Shown: positions 46,540 through 57,388, numbered from the stretch's first letter. The stretch: 64,000 nt of DNA from Capra hircus (GCF_001704415.2 NW_017189517.1:3297167-3361166); one strand, 5' to 3'. Notes: generated from the sequence alone by a model not told the origin. Translations and numbers: made by a program.

Positions 46540-46867
46540 GGACTTCCCAGGTAGCTCAGCTGGTAAAGAATCCGCCTGCAATGCAAGAGACTCCTTGATT
46601 TCTGGGTTGAGAAGTCCCCCTGGAAAATGGATAGGCTACCCACTTCAGTATACTTGGGCTTCCCTGGTGGCTCAGAAGGTAAAGAATCCATCTGCAATGT
46701 GGGAGACCTGGATTCGATCCCTGGGTTGGGAAGATCCCCTGGAGGAAGGCATGGCAACCCATTCCAATATTCTTGCTTGTAGAATCCCCATGGACAGAGG
46801 AGCCTGGTGGGCTACAGTCCATGGGATTGCAAAGAGTCAGACATGTCTGAGCAACTAAGCACACACA
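46540..46867 (+). mobile_element. Dimeric Bov-tA SINE
   Basis: Unit 1 (46540-46654) is a tRNA head plus ~40 bp without BovB tail. Unit 2 (46655-46867) is a complete SINE starting gggcttccctggtggctcag. The flanks cattaattt (46531-46539) and cattcattt (46868-46876) suggest a single insertion event. Confidence 0.9.
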
Positions 46868-47097
46868 CATTCATTTATAATAACACATAAAATTATTTTG
46901 AACCTATATACATACATTCCGCAGCTTCTTAACTTTGTTAAAATTGTAGAATGTAGCCTCCAAATAAGAAACCAATATCTCCTCTTGTGTGTAGGGGGGA
47001 TGGTGTTATAGGAAATGTGTCTCCTTCAGTACATGAACTTTGTGACCTGCAGCTGCAAGGCCTTGTTTTGCTGATCTGTATATCATCAATATACATT

Positions 47098-47566
47098 CAA
47101 GGTCCATCTAGTCAAAACTATGGGTTTTCCAGTAGTTGTGTACAAATGTGAGAATTGGACCATAAAGAAGGCTAAGCACAGAAAAATTGATACTTTCAAA
47201 CTGTGGTGTTAGAGAAGACTCTTGAGAATCCTGTGGACAGCAAGCAGATCAAACCAGTCCATCCTAAAGGAAATCAGTCCTGAATATTCACTGGAAGGAC
47301 TTATGCTGAAACTGAAGCTCCAATAATTTGGTCACCTGATGTGAAGAGTCGACTCATTGGAAAAGACCCTGATGCTGGGAAAGATTGAAAGCCAAAGGAC
47401 AAGGGGGTGACAGAGGATGAAATGGTTAGATAGTGTCACCAACTCAATGGATGCGAGCTTGAACAAATTCCAGGAGATAGTGGTGGACAGAGGTGCCTGG
47501 CCTGCTGCAGTCCATGGAGTCACAAAGAATTGGACATGACTTAGCAACTGAACAACACCAATGTCA
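47098..47566 (+). mobile_element. BovB 3' fragment
   Basis: Starts caaggtccatctagtcaaaa and ends gacttagcaactgaacaaca. About 470 bp. It converges on the minus-strand BovB at 47651, 84 bp away. Confidence 0.94.
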
Positions 47567-47650
47567 TCAATTGGATTTTAGGAAATTGAAGTTGCCACAG
47601 ATAAATCATCTTCACAGGAAGACTGTATGTTTCAGGGAAAATATACATGT

Positions 47651-48583
47651 CAGTTCAGTTCAGTCGCTCAGTCGTGTCTGACTCTTTGTGAGCCCATGAA
47701 TCACAGCATGCCAGGCCTCCCTGTCCATCACCAACTCCCGGAGTGCACTCAGATTCACGTCCATTGAGTCAGTGATGCCATCCAGCCATCTCATCCTCTG
47801 TCGTCCCCTTCTCCTCCTGCCCTCAATCCCTCCCAGCATCAGAGTCTTTTCCAATAAGTCAACTCTTCCCATCAGGTGGCCTAAGTACTGGAGTTTCAGC
47901 TTTAGCATCATTCCTTCCAAAGAAATCCCAGGGCTGATCTTCAGAATGGACTGGTTGGATGTCCTTGCAGTCCAAGGGACTCTCAAGAGTCTTCTCCAAC
48001 ACCACAGTTCAAAAGCATAAATTCTTCAGTGCTCAGCCTTTTTCACAGTCCAACCCTCACATCCATACATGACTACTGGAAAAACCATAGCCTTGACTAG
48101 ATGGACCTTAGTCCACAAAGTAATGTCTCTGCTTTTGAATATGCTATCTACGTTGGTCATAACTTTTCTTCCAAGGAGTAAGTGTCTTTTAATTTCATAG
48201 CTGCAGTCACCATCTGCAGTGATTTTGGAGCCCCCCCCCAAAAAAAAAGTCTGACACTGTTTCCACTGTTTCCCCATCTATTTCCCATGAAGTGATGGGA
48301 CTGGATGCCATGATCTTCATTTTCTGAATGTTGAGCTTTAAGCCAACTTTTTCACTCTCTTTCACTTTCATCAAGAGGCTTTTTAGTTCCTCTTCACTTT
48401 CTGCCATAAAAGTGGTGTCACCTGCATATCTGAGATTATTGATATTTCCCTTGGCTATCTTGATTCCAGCTTGTGTTTCTTCCAGTCCACCGTTTCTCAT
48501 GATGTACTCTGCATATAAGTTAAATAAGCAGGGTGACAATATACAGCCTTGATGTACTCCTTTTCCTATTTAGAACCAGTCTG
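47651..48583 (-). mobile_element. BovB 3' fragment, about 930 bp
   Basis: Starts at the terminal repeats (cagttcagttcagtcgctca) and runs to within the reverse-transcriptase region (tttagaaccagtctg). A minus-strand frame at 48207-48539 keeps MSPCLFNLYAEYIMRN but reads LRYAGD where other copies read LRYADD. It is among the least diverged copies in the window. Confidence 0.95.
48207..48539 (-). pseudogene. BovB reverse transcriptase fragment with altered catalytic box
   Basis: 110 codons starting MSPCLFNLYAEYIMRN. The catalytic box reads YAGD (LRYAGDTTFM), with glycine replacing the first aspartate of YADD, and the frame ends after DFFFGGG, near the C/A-rich run at 48232-48248. 5' truncation removes the rest of the polymerase and the endonuclease. 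Confidence 0.8.
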
Positions 48584-49289
48584 ATTATAGTATAAACATG
48601 TTGCATTTTTTTGCTTTTAAGAAAGAAGAAACTTGGTGCTTCTGAATTATACCTTGTTGTGCTGAGCATCATTAATTTTTTGAAATGCAAAATTGAAAAA
48701 TCTTAGACACTGAGAATGTTCCCAGTAATTTGTACATGGAAAGGCTGAGAAAAATAAGAGATGGTAGGAAGCAAGATGATGAAGTGAGAACTACTGAAGG
48801 AAAACAGCGAGGTTTGAAGATTTGAGAATGAAAAAGAGTAGCCCTGGTTGAGTATGGAGTTTAGAATTTAGTGTAAAGGAGGAGTGAAAAAAAAAAATTT
48901 AGGAAGTTAGGCTTTGTGATCACTGCTAATTCCTTTTCTTGTATCCTCATGAAAGCATCTATAAAGATGTATGTTACTCTTAGAGGAGTTTTGGAGATCA
49001 ATTTGAGTTTCACCATGCTTTAAACAAGCTTTAAAGTGAGGATAAAAATGCTCAGTTTTATCTGGATTATGCTTTTGTCTATTTTCATTGCCTTTACCAA
49101 CTTCCTTCCTAGAGCTATGTTACTGTAGATTAGGACTTCAGTTACCATTAAAGGAGGAATATATTTGATGTGAGATTTGAATCTTAGATTTGCTGCTTAT
49201 TTCCTGTTCCAGGAAAATCTTCAGGGTGAAAATGTGTCAACATTGTTGGGATTTTAATGGATTTCCTTACGGGACTCATCTTTATCATT
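48584..49289. other. Unique sequence
   Basis: Nothing recognised. Confidence 0.4.
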
Positions 49290-49440
49290 ATTAGATGCAG
49301 TTGTGAGTTTGCAAAGCACTTTTATACATATTGTCTCATTTCCTCTTCACTCTTTTTCTATGGGATAACAAAGACAGAAGTCTGTTTATGTGTGTGTGTG
49401 TTTAATCATCATTTTCTTGATGAAGAAAATGAAGGTAAGA
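49290..49440 (-). repeat. MIR-like fragment
   Basis: gagtttgcaaagcactttta followed by tacatattgtctcatttcct and a degenerate core resembles antisense MIR. Confidence 0.45.
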
Positions 49441-49484
49441 GAAGTTTAGTGGCTTGATATTAAAAGTATATTTAGAATCACCTG

Positions 49485-49485
<1 letters not shown>

Positions 49486-49545
<60 letters not shown>
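49486..49545 (+). repeat. Compound microsatellite (TG)n(AG)n
   Basis: About 29 bp of uninterrupted TG followed directly by about 31 bp of GA. Likely polymorphic. Confidence 0.95.
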
Positions 49546-49548
<3 letters not shown>

Positions 49549-50187
49549 CTTGTTATACACAGTTCATGTTTTTCTTTACCAACTGAGCTGATTACTGCTT
49601 TAACACATGTAAATTTTCTTTTCTAATCAAAGTTTCACCTTCATCTAGTATACGATCATAAAATGGGTTTTCATATACTGATACAACCAATAATTATATT
49701 AAAACTTTTCCTGACTAGTTCTATTTTAATTCTAACACCTGTGTATTTTACAAAGCTCCAAGCAATATGTTTTCTTTCCTATTGGTTATCACAGCAGTAA
49801 TAATTTTTAGAATTCAATCTTCGTGGGAATATTAGTTTCCTAAATTGGGATGGCTACAATAATAAAAATGAATTCTCAAATTCCTTCTTGAGTCTAACTT
49901 ATAAAATGAAATGTCATGGCAGTGTTGAAAATGCTGTTTTGAATTATGTAAAAAACTAATATTGATTATACATAGTTCAGTAGACATTAGACTGGTATCA
50001 TTACCTGAATGTGACCAATGTAACATACATACATTTCTCTTATTTACTATGTTATCATTGCTATATGGCTTCAAGTTTCCCTTTTTGTACCATTTTGCCT
50101 AATGGTTCTCGTTATTTTCTACTTCTTAAAAGAGGAGACAAATTTGCTTTCTGAGATTTGTATGAAATCATAAAGCTAATCTGAATA
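49546..50187. other. Unique AT-rich sequence
   Basis: Nothing recognised. Confidence 0.4.
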
Positions 50188-50271
50188 TAGGCATACCTCT
50201 TTTTATTGCACTTTATTGTGCTTTGCAGATACTGTGGTTTTTGTTGTTGTTTTTTGTTTGTTTGTTCTTAA

Positions 50272-50278
50272 AAATTGA
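50272..50278 (+). repeat. Target-site duplication, left copy
   Basis: aaattga, repeated at 50487-50493. The Tigger text acaaattgaagg is restored when the SINE is removed. Confidence 0.75.
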
Positions 50279-50486
50279 TTCCCTGGTAGCTCGATTGGTA
50301 AAGAATCTGCCTGCAGTGCAGGAGATCTGTGTTCAATCCTTGGGTCAGGAAGATCCCCTGGAGAAGGAAATGGTAAACCACTCCAGTATTCTTGCCTGGA
50401 AAATCCCAACGACAGAGGAGCCCGGTGGGCTACAGTCCATGGGATTGCAAGAGTTTGAAACGACTTAGCGTCTAAACCACCACCGC
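50279..50486 (+). mobile_element. Bov-tA SINE, nested in Tigger1
   Basis: Head ttccctggtagctcgattgg, middle gagaaggaaatggtaaacca, tail tgaaacgacttagcgtctaa. Flanked by the 7-bp duplication aaattga. Confidence 0.92.
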
Positions 50487-50802
50487 AAATTGAAGGTTTG
50501 TGGGAACCCTGTCACCCAGCAAATGTTATTGGTACCATCTTCCAATAGCACTAGTTTTCTTTTCTTTTCACTGAAGTACGGTTGACTGACAATGTGGTGT
50601 TGCAGCACTATTTTTCAATTGAGGTGTGTACGTTGTTTTTTAGACATAATACTGTTGCAGACTTAATAGACTACATTATGGTGTAAACATAAGTTTTATA
50701 TGCACTGGGGAACCAAAAAAAAATATGCGACTCATTTTATTGCTATGTTTGCATTACTGTGATCGTCTGGAACTAAACCACAGTATCCACGAGGTACACC
50801 TG

Positions 50803-51274
50803 TCTACTCATTTGAATTTACATAGAACATTGGAACTCTTAAATGAGAACATATTAAATGTTGAAACTTTTACTGTGGACATGCTGGATACAACTAATGT
50901 ACAGTGGATGTTGGGCGGTAAGCTGCTCTGACAGAAAATTCAAGATTTCACAGCTGCTTATTGCTCTTCTGTCTACAGTGTTCTTGTCACATATCTTCAT
51001 GCCCAAGTCATTACTCCCATTAACAGTTTTTTTTTTCCCCCCATAGGAAACCTTTGCCCCAGCCAGAAATATATCTTTCACCTTTCCCGCCCCACCCACC
51101 CATACTGGAACCATTTTTCTTTCTCTACCTCTCTTTTTTAATATGTTACTGTATAATTTTGATTTGAATGTCTATCATAGATTTCATATTAGATTATCAG
51201 TTCCTGGGCAGGTAGAATTTGTATCCAGTTTTTCTTTCCAGACCACCCCCCCCCATTGTTACTCACACCAGATG
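50803..51274. other. Unique sequence
   Basis: Nothing recognised. A C run near 51246 borders the next LTR fragment. Confidence 0.4.
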
Positions 51275-51665
51275 TTAGTTTTTTGGGGCTACCTTAACAA
51301 ATTACCAGAAATTTAGTGGCTTCAAGCAACAGAAATGTATTCTTTCCCAGTTATGGAGGTCAGTAGTCCAAAATAAAGGTGTCAACAGAGGCACCAAAAG
51401 ACAAGGAGTACCTGGGCCAAACAGAACTCAAAGAGGCAGGAAAAAATACTCCCCTGGAGCCTCCACAGGGTGTGGTGCCCCAACTTCTGTATCCATCACC
51501 CCAAGGCCTTCCCCACCCTGTACCCGTAATTGGATTTAGTGTTTATCCTAAATCTAGAATGATCTAATCTCAAGATCCTTAATTTAATTATATTGCATTT
51601 TAATTATGCCTATAAAAGGCCTTTTCCCAAATAAGGTCATGTTTATAGCTTTCAGGGGTTAAGAT
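51275..51665 (-). mobile_element. MLT1-type LTR
   Basis: Antisense MLT1-class text: tttggggctaccttaacaaa, ttagtggcttcaagcaacag, ggtcagtagtccaaaataaa, ttttcccaaataaggtcatg. Internally diverged. Confidence 0.6.
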
Positions 51666-51779
51666 ATGGAAATATCAAGATATATGTTTGTTGATACACA
51701 CACAACACATATGAATATAGAATTTTGGGAAAAGAACACTGAACAGTTTCCTTGAGGAATATCACGCTCAACTTTGCAA

Positions 51780-52230
51780 ATCACAAACTTTATTGCTTAA
51801 ACAACCATTTATTATTTCAGTTTTCGTAGATCAGGAGTCACCTAGAGTTAGCTAGATCTGTGCTCAGGGTTTACAGTTAGGGTCTTGGCCAGTGCTGGGG
51901 TCTCACGTGAGGCTCAGGTTCATCTGCAAGCTCACTTGGTTGTTGGCACATTGTACTTCTTTGCAACTGTGTTATGCACAGTGATATGATGCTATATGGT
52001 TGTCAGGAAAGCATCTATGATCTCAAGGGAAGGCCTCAATGTTTTTAAATGGCTTTCAACTGTTAAGACGTGGCCACACAGGATTATCTACTTCTTACTT
52101 AAAGTGAACTTACTTGAGTCTGTAATTCTGTCTGAAAATCCCTTCACCCTTGCTACCTAACCTAATCATGGGGGTGACCCCCAGGAAGAGGACAGCATAG
52201 ATTTTTGTGTACCATGGGTATATATACTCT
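51780..52230. repeat. Ancient LTR-like repeat
   Basis: aaacaaccatttattatttc, gctagatctgtgctcagggt, aagctcacttggttgttggc and ctacctaacctaatcatggg follow an old LTR-like family that I cannot name. Confidence 0.4.
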
Positions 52231-52968
52231 TTATTTTATTAAGATATTGTGCTGTCTTAAAGTGAAATGACTTTAAATTCCATATACTAGCTATTTCCAA
52301 AGATTCTTAGATGTATTTGACTGTTCTTTTACCCTAGGGCAAAGCATCAGGCCCAACATGTCATGCCAGTGTCTAAAGTTTGATTTTAATGACTCTAAGT
52401 AAAAAGAAAAGAAAGTGAAAAAAAATTGAATGGAAACACTATGTTTAAATGAAGCAGCAGATAAGCTTGGATAATAAACATGGCCACTGCCTGGATTGTG
52501 GGACAGTAAGGCAGCCTGGTCCTGATAATACATTGTCTGTAAAAGATATCACAGGTGGGTCAGCCAGGATAGAAAGAGGAAGTTGCATATGCCCCGATTA
52601 GAGAGGGTTAGTAGAGACAATAAAGTGTTGGTTGGGTTTATAGCAAATGAGAGGAAAGAGGGGGTGGAAGGTTATGAATGTTTGCCCCATCCTTGCCTCC
52701 TGCAGTTAATTTCACTTTCCCTCAAACTTGGTTGTTTGATCCATTTCACTTGATGGAACAAAGATATCAGTAGGTTTCATCCTGAAGAAAATGATTACAG
52801 TAATGGTCACCTGGAGTGTAAGGGACAAAGCAGGGAGCAGAGAGACAACTTAAAAGATACTGCAACAATCCTGGGAAAAGAGACATGTTCTTTCATGAGA
52901 GGTGCCGTAAAAACTGCTGCAACAAAGTCATATGCAAGCTCAGAAGCAGGCACTTGAGGACAGATGCT
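52231..52968. other. Unique sequence
   Basis: Nothing secure. 52750-52960 may be part of an old repeat interrupted by the following SINE. Confidence 0.35.
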
Positions 52969-53192
52969 GGGCTTCCCTGGTGGTTCAGACAGTAAAGAAT
53001 CCACCTGCAATGCAGGATCCTTGGGAGATGTGGGTTTGATCCCTGGATGGGGAAAATCACCTGGGGAAGGGAATAGCAACCCACTCCAGCATTCTTGCCT
53101 GGAAAATCCCATGGACAGAGGAGCCTGGCAGGCTACAGTCTGTGGGGTTGCAAAAGAGTTGGACATGACTTAGCAACTTAGCAACTTAGCAC
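52969..53192 (+). mobile_element. Bov-tA SINE
   Basis: Head gggcttccctggtggttcag, middle gaatagcaacccactccagc, tail gttggacatgacttagcaac. The tail end carries a threefold tagcaact repeat. Confidence 0.93.
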
Positions 53193-53500
53193 ACACTCGC
53201 ACTGTCTATGAACTGGGAAAGGAGGAAGGGAGTGCTTTCCATGGGAGCAGATGATTGCGCTATTTGGGCTGATTTACACGCACGAAGGCAGCCTTGCTGC
53301 GAGTAAAGGAAACACATGTGTAATGATACAAACACCAGAAAGTACCTGATTCCTTCGTAGCATATTGAACTGTCTACTGAGGCTGGAACAATGGTTATAT
53401 GGAGAGTTGCAATCAAATAGAAGTCTTGCATGCCAGGACATTTGGACTTTGCTTGGAAAGCAATAGAGAGCCATTCCAAAGTCATGTGCTTATCTTATTT
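53193..53500. repeat. Ancient repeat remnant (unnamed)
   Basis: catgccaggacatttggact followed by gcttggaaagcaatagagag matches an old interspersed repeat that I know by text but not by name. The left part is unique. Confidence 0.3.
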
Positions 53501-53677
53501 AATAAGAATTTCATTGCATATTCCGCATTCATTATACTGACAGTGTCAGAATGGCATCAGATAGGGTAAAAGTCTTGAATACTATTAAGTTGTTATTTAA
53601 ATTTAGAGCCTGCTGTGGTTATCCTCATTTATTTTTAGTAGTAATAGTGATAATAAACCCTAACGTGCTTTTGGTCA

Positions 53678-53691
53678 CTGTGGCTCTTCTT
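53678..53691 (+). repeat. Target-site duplication, left copy
   Basis: ctgtggctcttctt, repeated perfectly at 53903-53916. Confidence 0.9.
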
Positions 53692-53902
53692 GAAAGTGAA
53701 AGTGTTAGTTGCTCAGTTATGTCCTACTCTATGACCCCATGAACTGTAGCCCACCAGGATCCTCTCATGGAATTCTCCAGTCAAGAATACTAAAGTGAAT
53801 AACCATGCCCTTCTCCAGGAGAGTACTTCCCAACCCAGGGATTGAATCCAAGTCTCTTGTATTACAGGCAGGTTCTTTACCACTCACACCACCTGGAAAG
53901 CC
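53692..53902 (-). mobile_element. Bov-tA SINE
   Basis: Tail gttgctcagttatgtcctac, middle aaccatgcccttctccagga, head accactcacaccacctggaa. Flanked by a perfect 14-bp duplication. Confidence 0.94.
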
Positions 53903-53915
53903 CTGTGGCTCTTCT

Positions 53916-53926
53916 TAAGAGTAGAT
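53916..53926 (+). repeat. Target-site duplication of the tail-less unit, left copy
   Basis: taagagtagat, repeated perfectly at 54041-54051. Its first base overlaps the preceding SINE's duplication. Confidence 0.85.
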
Positions 53927-54040
53927 ACTGGAGTGGGTAGCCATTTCCTTCTCCAGGGGATCTTCCCCACCCAGGGATCAAACCCAGGTCTCCTGCATTG
54001 CAGGAAGATTTCTTACCATCCGAGTCACCAGTGAAGCCTG
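53927..54040 (-). mobile_element. Tail-less Bov-tA unit (tRNA head only)
   Basis: 114 bp from actggagtgggtagccattt to caccagtgaagcc, i.e. head plus ~40 bp, with no BovB-derived tail. A perfect 11-bp duplication taagagtagat shows an insertion separate from the adjacent SINE. Confidence 0.88.
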
Positions 54041-54051
54041 TAAGAGTAGAT

Positions 54052-54849
54052 AAAACATTTAATTAACAACCAGCCCTTAATAAAATATATTTTAAGTATG
54101 CTCTTACACATATATTGTACTTTCAGTGTTGTCTAGTCCAGTTTGAAGAACATATTGATAGGGAAAAAAAAACAAGTGCAGTAAAATTTGAATTTGAGTG
54201 GGTTTGCATTAATTTGAAAGCCTAAAAAGAAGATGATGCATGCAAGTGATTTGCTTAAAGTAAAAAACACAAAAGCCATTGTGTGGTCTCTAAGCAATTC
54301 TAATTACTAGAAAACACAAATTATTTCTTATTAGCTTAATATGCCAAAAATCTTTCTGTATAAGAACTCCATTCATTTTAGAAATTGCACAAAGAGATTT
54401 TCTCCAAATTGCAAGCATGAAAAAATAATGATTAATGACTGTGCTTTGTTTTCATTTTTAAATCAAATTCACATTGGAGGAAGATAGAAGACTTGCAGTT
54501 TCTCAGCCATTGTGATGTATTTGAGTTCTTCAAAAAGTTTGCTGTGTTCCTTTTTACATTTGAATTTTCTGGTGTACTTGGGGCAGGAATGGTAAGTGTA
54601 ACATGAAAAACATGGTTGCGGTAATGACTCCAGGAGAAACTGAGGTTAGACTACATAAATAAATGATCTCTACAAAACTAATAATCATGAAAGACCATGA
54701 AAACACATAAAGACAAAGTCTATTATGCTTTCCAGGTAGGCTATGTATTTTGAAGGTGGTATTTAAGTTCTGATAGGAGTTAGTTAAGAGATTATCTCAG
54801 AAGTGTTTCATGAACCATTTAACTGTTGACTGTGCATATAGAAAGGAAA
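54052..54849. other. Unique AT-rich sequence
   Basis: Nothing recognised. Confidence 0.4.
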
Positions 54850-55090
54850 AAGAAATTGCCATCTGTTGTATTCCAACTATGTCTAAGGACTCTGCTAGGT
54901 TATTTTCATGCTTTGTCTTATATAATCTCTATATTAATAAGATATCCTCATTTTACATATGAGGGCCTAAATTTCATAAATGTTAAGATTTCCGATGGTT
55001 CACAGCCAGTAAGTTGTAGATCAGTACATAGAACCTACATATATTTGATTTCAGATTTCAGATTTCATGCACTTTATATTATACCAAGCT
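54850..55090 (-). repeat. MIR-like fragment
   Basis: attccaactatgtctaagga, ctcattttacatatgagggc and ggttcacagccagtaagttg are antisense MIR in order. Confidence 0.6.
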
Positions 55091-55420
55091 ATCTCTTTCC
55101 AGAAAGGATGGTCTATCTTTCCCTATGACAAAAAAGAATAAAAGACATGGCTTGATTGTACCAATAAGACTCAATGAAATGTAACCCAGCTTTATTTAAA
55201 TTTTATTTGTTTTCATAGAACTTTCTCATATTGATATTCTCATACTAAATTTTTGGGTCTTTTATTTTTTCTTCCAGCAATTCTGTAATGAGAAAAGGGA
55301 TGATTTCTCATCAGTTTGCCTCTTCGGTTCTAAGTTTTCAGAATAGGCTGCTTCACTAATTCCTTTATCAAACTTAATTGGTACCTCCAAAGGATTAATA
55401 TTTGTATTGTACTGTATAAA

Positions 55421-55435
55421 GCAGACAGCATCTTT
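55421..55435 (+). repeat. Target-site duplication, left copy
   Basis: gcagacagcatcttt here and gcagccagcatcttt at 55658-55672 (one mismatch) bracket the L1. Confidence 0.85.
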
Positions 55436-55657
55436 TTTTAATAAAGTTTATTTATTTGTGTGTGTGTTGGTTTCTGCCAAACATCAGCATGAATCAGCCA
55501 TAGGTATTCCTATGTCCCCTCCCTCTTGAAACTCCCTCCTACCTCCCTCCCCATCCCACCCCTCTAGGTTGTTACAGAGCCCTGGTTTGAGTTCCCTGAA
55601 TCATACAGCAAATTCCCATTGACTATCTATTTTACATATGGTAATGAGAGTTTCCAA
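55436..55657 (-). mobile_element. Ruminant-lineage L1 3' end
   Basis: Antisense: taataaagtttatttatttg start, gccaaacatcagcatgaatc, cccctctaggttgttacaga, tttgagttccctgaatcata. 15-bp target duplication with one mismatch. Confidence 0.85.
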
Positions 55658-55672
55658 GCAGCCAGCATCTTT

Positions 55673-56445
55673 GTCTACCATATGTATATGTGCCAGTGTA
55701 ATAGATCCTCGCAATTAGTTTGCACATTTTGGATCTTATCTTTATATCTAATCAGGTGTATTCTTTCTGGTTAATTGGTGATTCATAAAATCTGTGTCCT
55801 CTTTGTGAATTATCAATCATTAAAGTATGAAAAAGTCTCAAGCTGTTATTTTAAATTTAATCTTGATAATAAGTAAGTAGAGGTAGTAGAAATAAATAGA
55901 TTTTAATCTAATCTAAATAGCCAATTATTGCTTCTGAAATAACTCAATAATAGTGAATTACCTCTAACAATTATGTTTATTCAAAATAAATTTTTAAAAA
56001 ATCTATACATTTTAAAATATGTACTTGGTTTTGTCAGAAATAGCAATGAATTTTCTTAAATTGTAGTAGATATTTTAAGGGAAACAATTGGCTAGACATC
56101 TGATTAATAAGTGTTTATGAGGTGTTCTTTTCTGATTAAAATAATTCTAAATAAAATTGCTCTGATCATTACTTATTTTATCACAGAAATAGCAAAGGTT
56201 AGGCCAAGGTCTCTTCAGTCCAGAGTTATGAATGGCTTTATTTATTTGTATGTTTCTTTTGAAGGATTCATTGATATTTTTCCTATTATAATTTTAATTT
56301 TGTGAAACATGGAATTATCAGCTATAGATACTTTAAAAGTATGTGACAATTATTTTAATATGGTTCTTGAAGTTCAATATATTATCTAACAAGATATCTG
56401 AAATATCTTGTTTAGTACTCAATGGGTGCAGTTTACTTAAAGGTA
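55673..56445. other. Unique AT-rich sequence
   Basis: Nothing recognised. Confidence 0.4.
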
Positions 56446-56593
56446 CCAAAGCAGAGGATGAGATGGTTAGATAGCAACACTGACTCAAGGGACATGAATT
56501 TGAGCAAACTCTGAGAGATAATGGAGGACAGAGGAGCCTGGCATGCTGCAGTTCATGCGGTCAAAGAATCGGACACAACTTAGTAACTGAACA
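56446..56593 (+). mobile_element. BovB 3' end, very short
   Basis: 148 bp: gcagaggatgagatggttag to cttagtaactgaacaa. A SINE inserted immediately to its right. Confidence 0.9.
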
Positions 56594-56605
56594 ACCAAGG
56601 TATAT

Positions 56606-56823
56606 GGGGGTTTCCTTGGTGACTCAGTCTTAAAGAACCCATCTGCCAATGCAGGAGATGTGGGTTGGGTCCCTCGTTTGGGAAGATCCCCTACAGAAGG
56701 GAATGGCAACCCACTCCAGTATTCTTGCCCTGGAAGTTCTCATGGACCGAGGAGCCTGCTGGGCTACAGCCCATGGAGTGAAAGAGTTGGACACAACTTA
56801 ATGACTAAGCAAAAAGAACCACC
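56606..56823 (+). mobile_element. Bov-tA SINE
   Basis: Head tttccttggtgactcagtct, middle atggcaacccactccagtat, tail gttggacacaacttaatgac. A perfect 12-bp duplication accaaggtatat lies at 56594-56605 and 56824-56835. Confidence 0.94.
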
Positions 56824-56835
56824 ACCAAGGTATAT

Positions 56836-57388
56836 ACAGTGAACAGAGCTTCACAAGAAATTGAGGTGCCTTTTTAGGATCATCTTCTACAAGTAATTAA
56901 CTTAGGGTTAGTTCTCTTACTTGCCTTTGGTCCATGACAAAACCAGCTATAACTCTGCAGTCAGAATTCACTGAATTCTCAATGCCTGTGACTTGAGAGA
57001 GACAATGAGCTTCTGTGTGTAACTGGAAAACAGAGCTTGGTCCTCAGGCAGAGTGAAGTTCTGGATTACAGACTTAATTTCCAAAAAGCAGAAGCCATTC
57101 ACAGTGGAAGCTGCCTGAGTCTTAATTCAATTTGGGGAACAGTTACTCTGTACCTACCAAATGTTATACACTGTGTTAGGCACCAAGAGATTTTAAAAAA
57201 TGAGTTTCATGTATTCTCTGCTCTTAAAAAAATCTTTCCTTTCCATTAATGGAGAATTATGGCAATTCTGAGAATGAAGAAAATATCCACTCTCCATTTC
57301 ACTCTTGCAAACTTCTGAAAACTGGAAATAATCATGGAAGAAATAACTCAAGTAGTATCTTTAAAATATGTACAAACTTAAAACATTA
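56836..57388. other. Unique sequence
   Basis: Nothing secure. Confidence 0.4.

Larger units (their letters stand above)
50188..50802 (+). mobile_element. Tigger1-type DNA transposon, internally deleted
   Basis: Left end ggcatacctctttttattgc and ctttgcagatactgtggttt; right part aataatagactac-like text (gacttaatagactacattat), ttttatatgcactggggaac and the inverted end gaggtacacctg. The transposase is gone. A Bov-tA SINE is inserted at 50279-50486; without it the element is about 400 bp. Confidence 0.7.

Noticed and set aside
46538..46858. 106-codon open frame
   Set aside because: Entirely inside the dimeric Bov-tA; the same peptide-like text appears at every SINE of that orientation.
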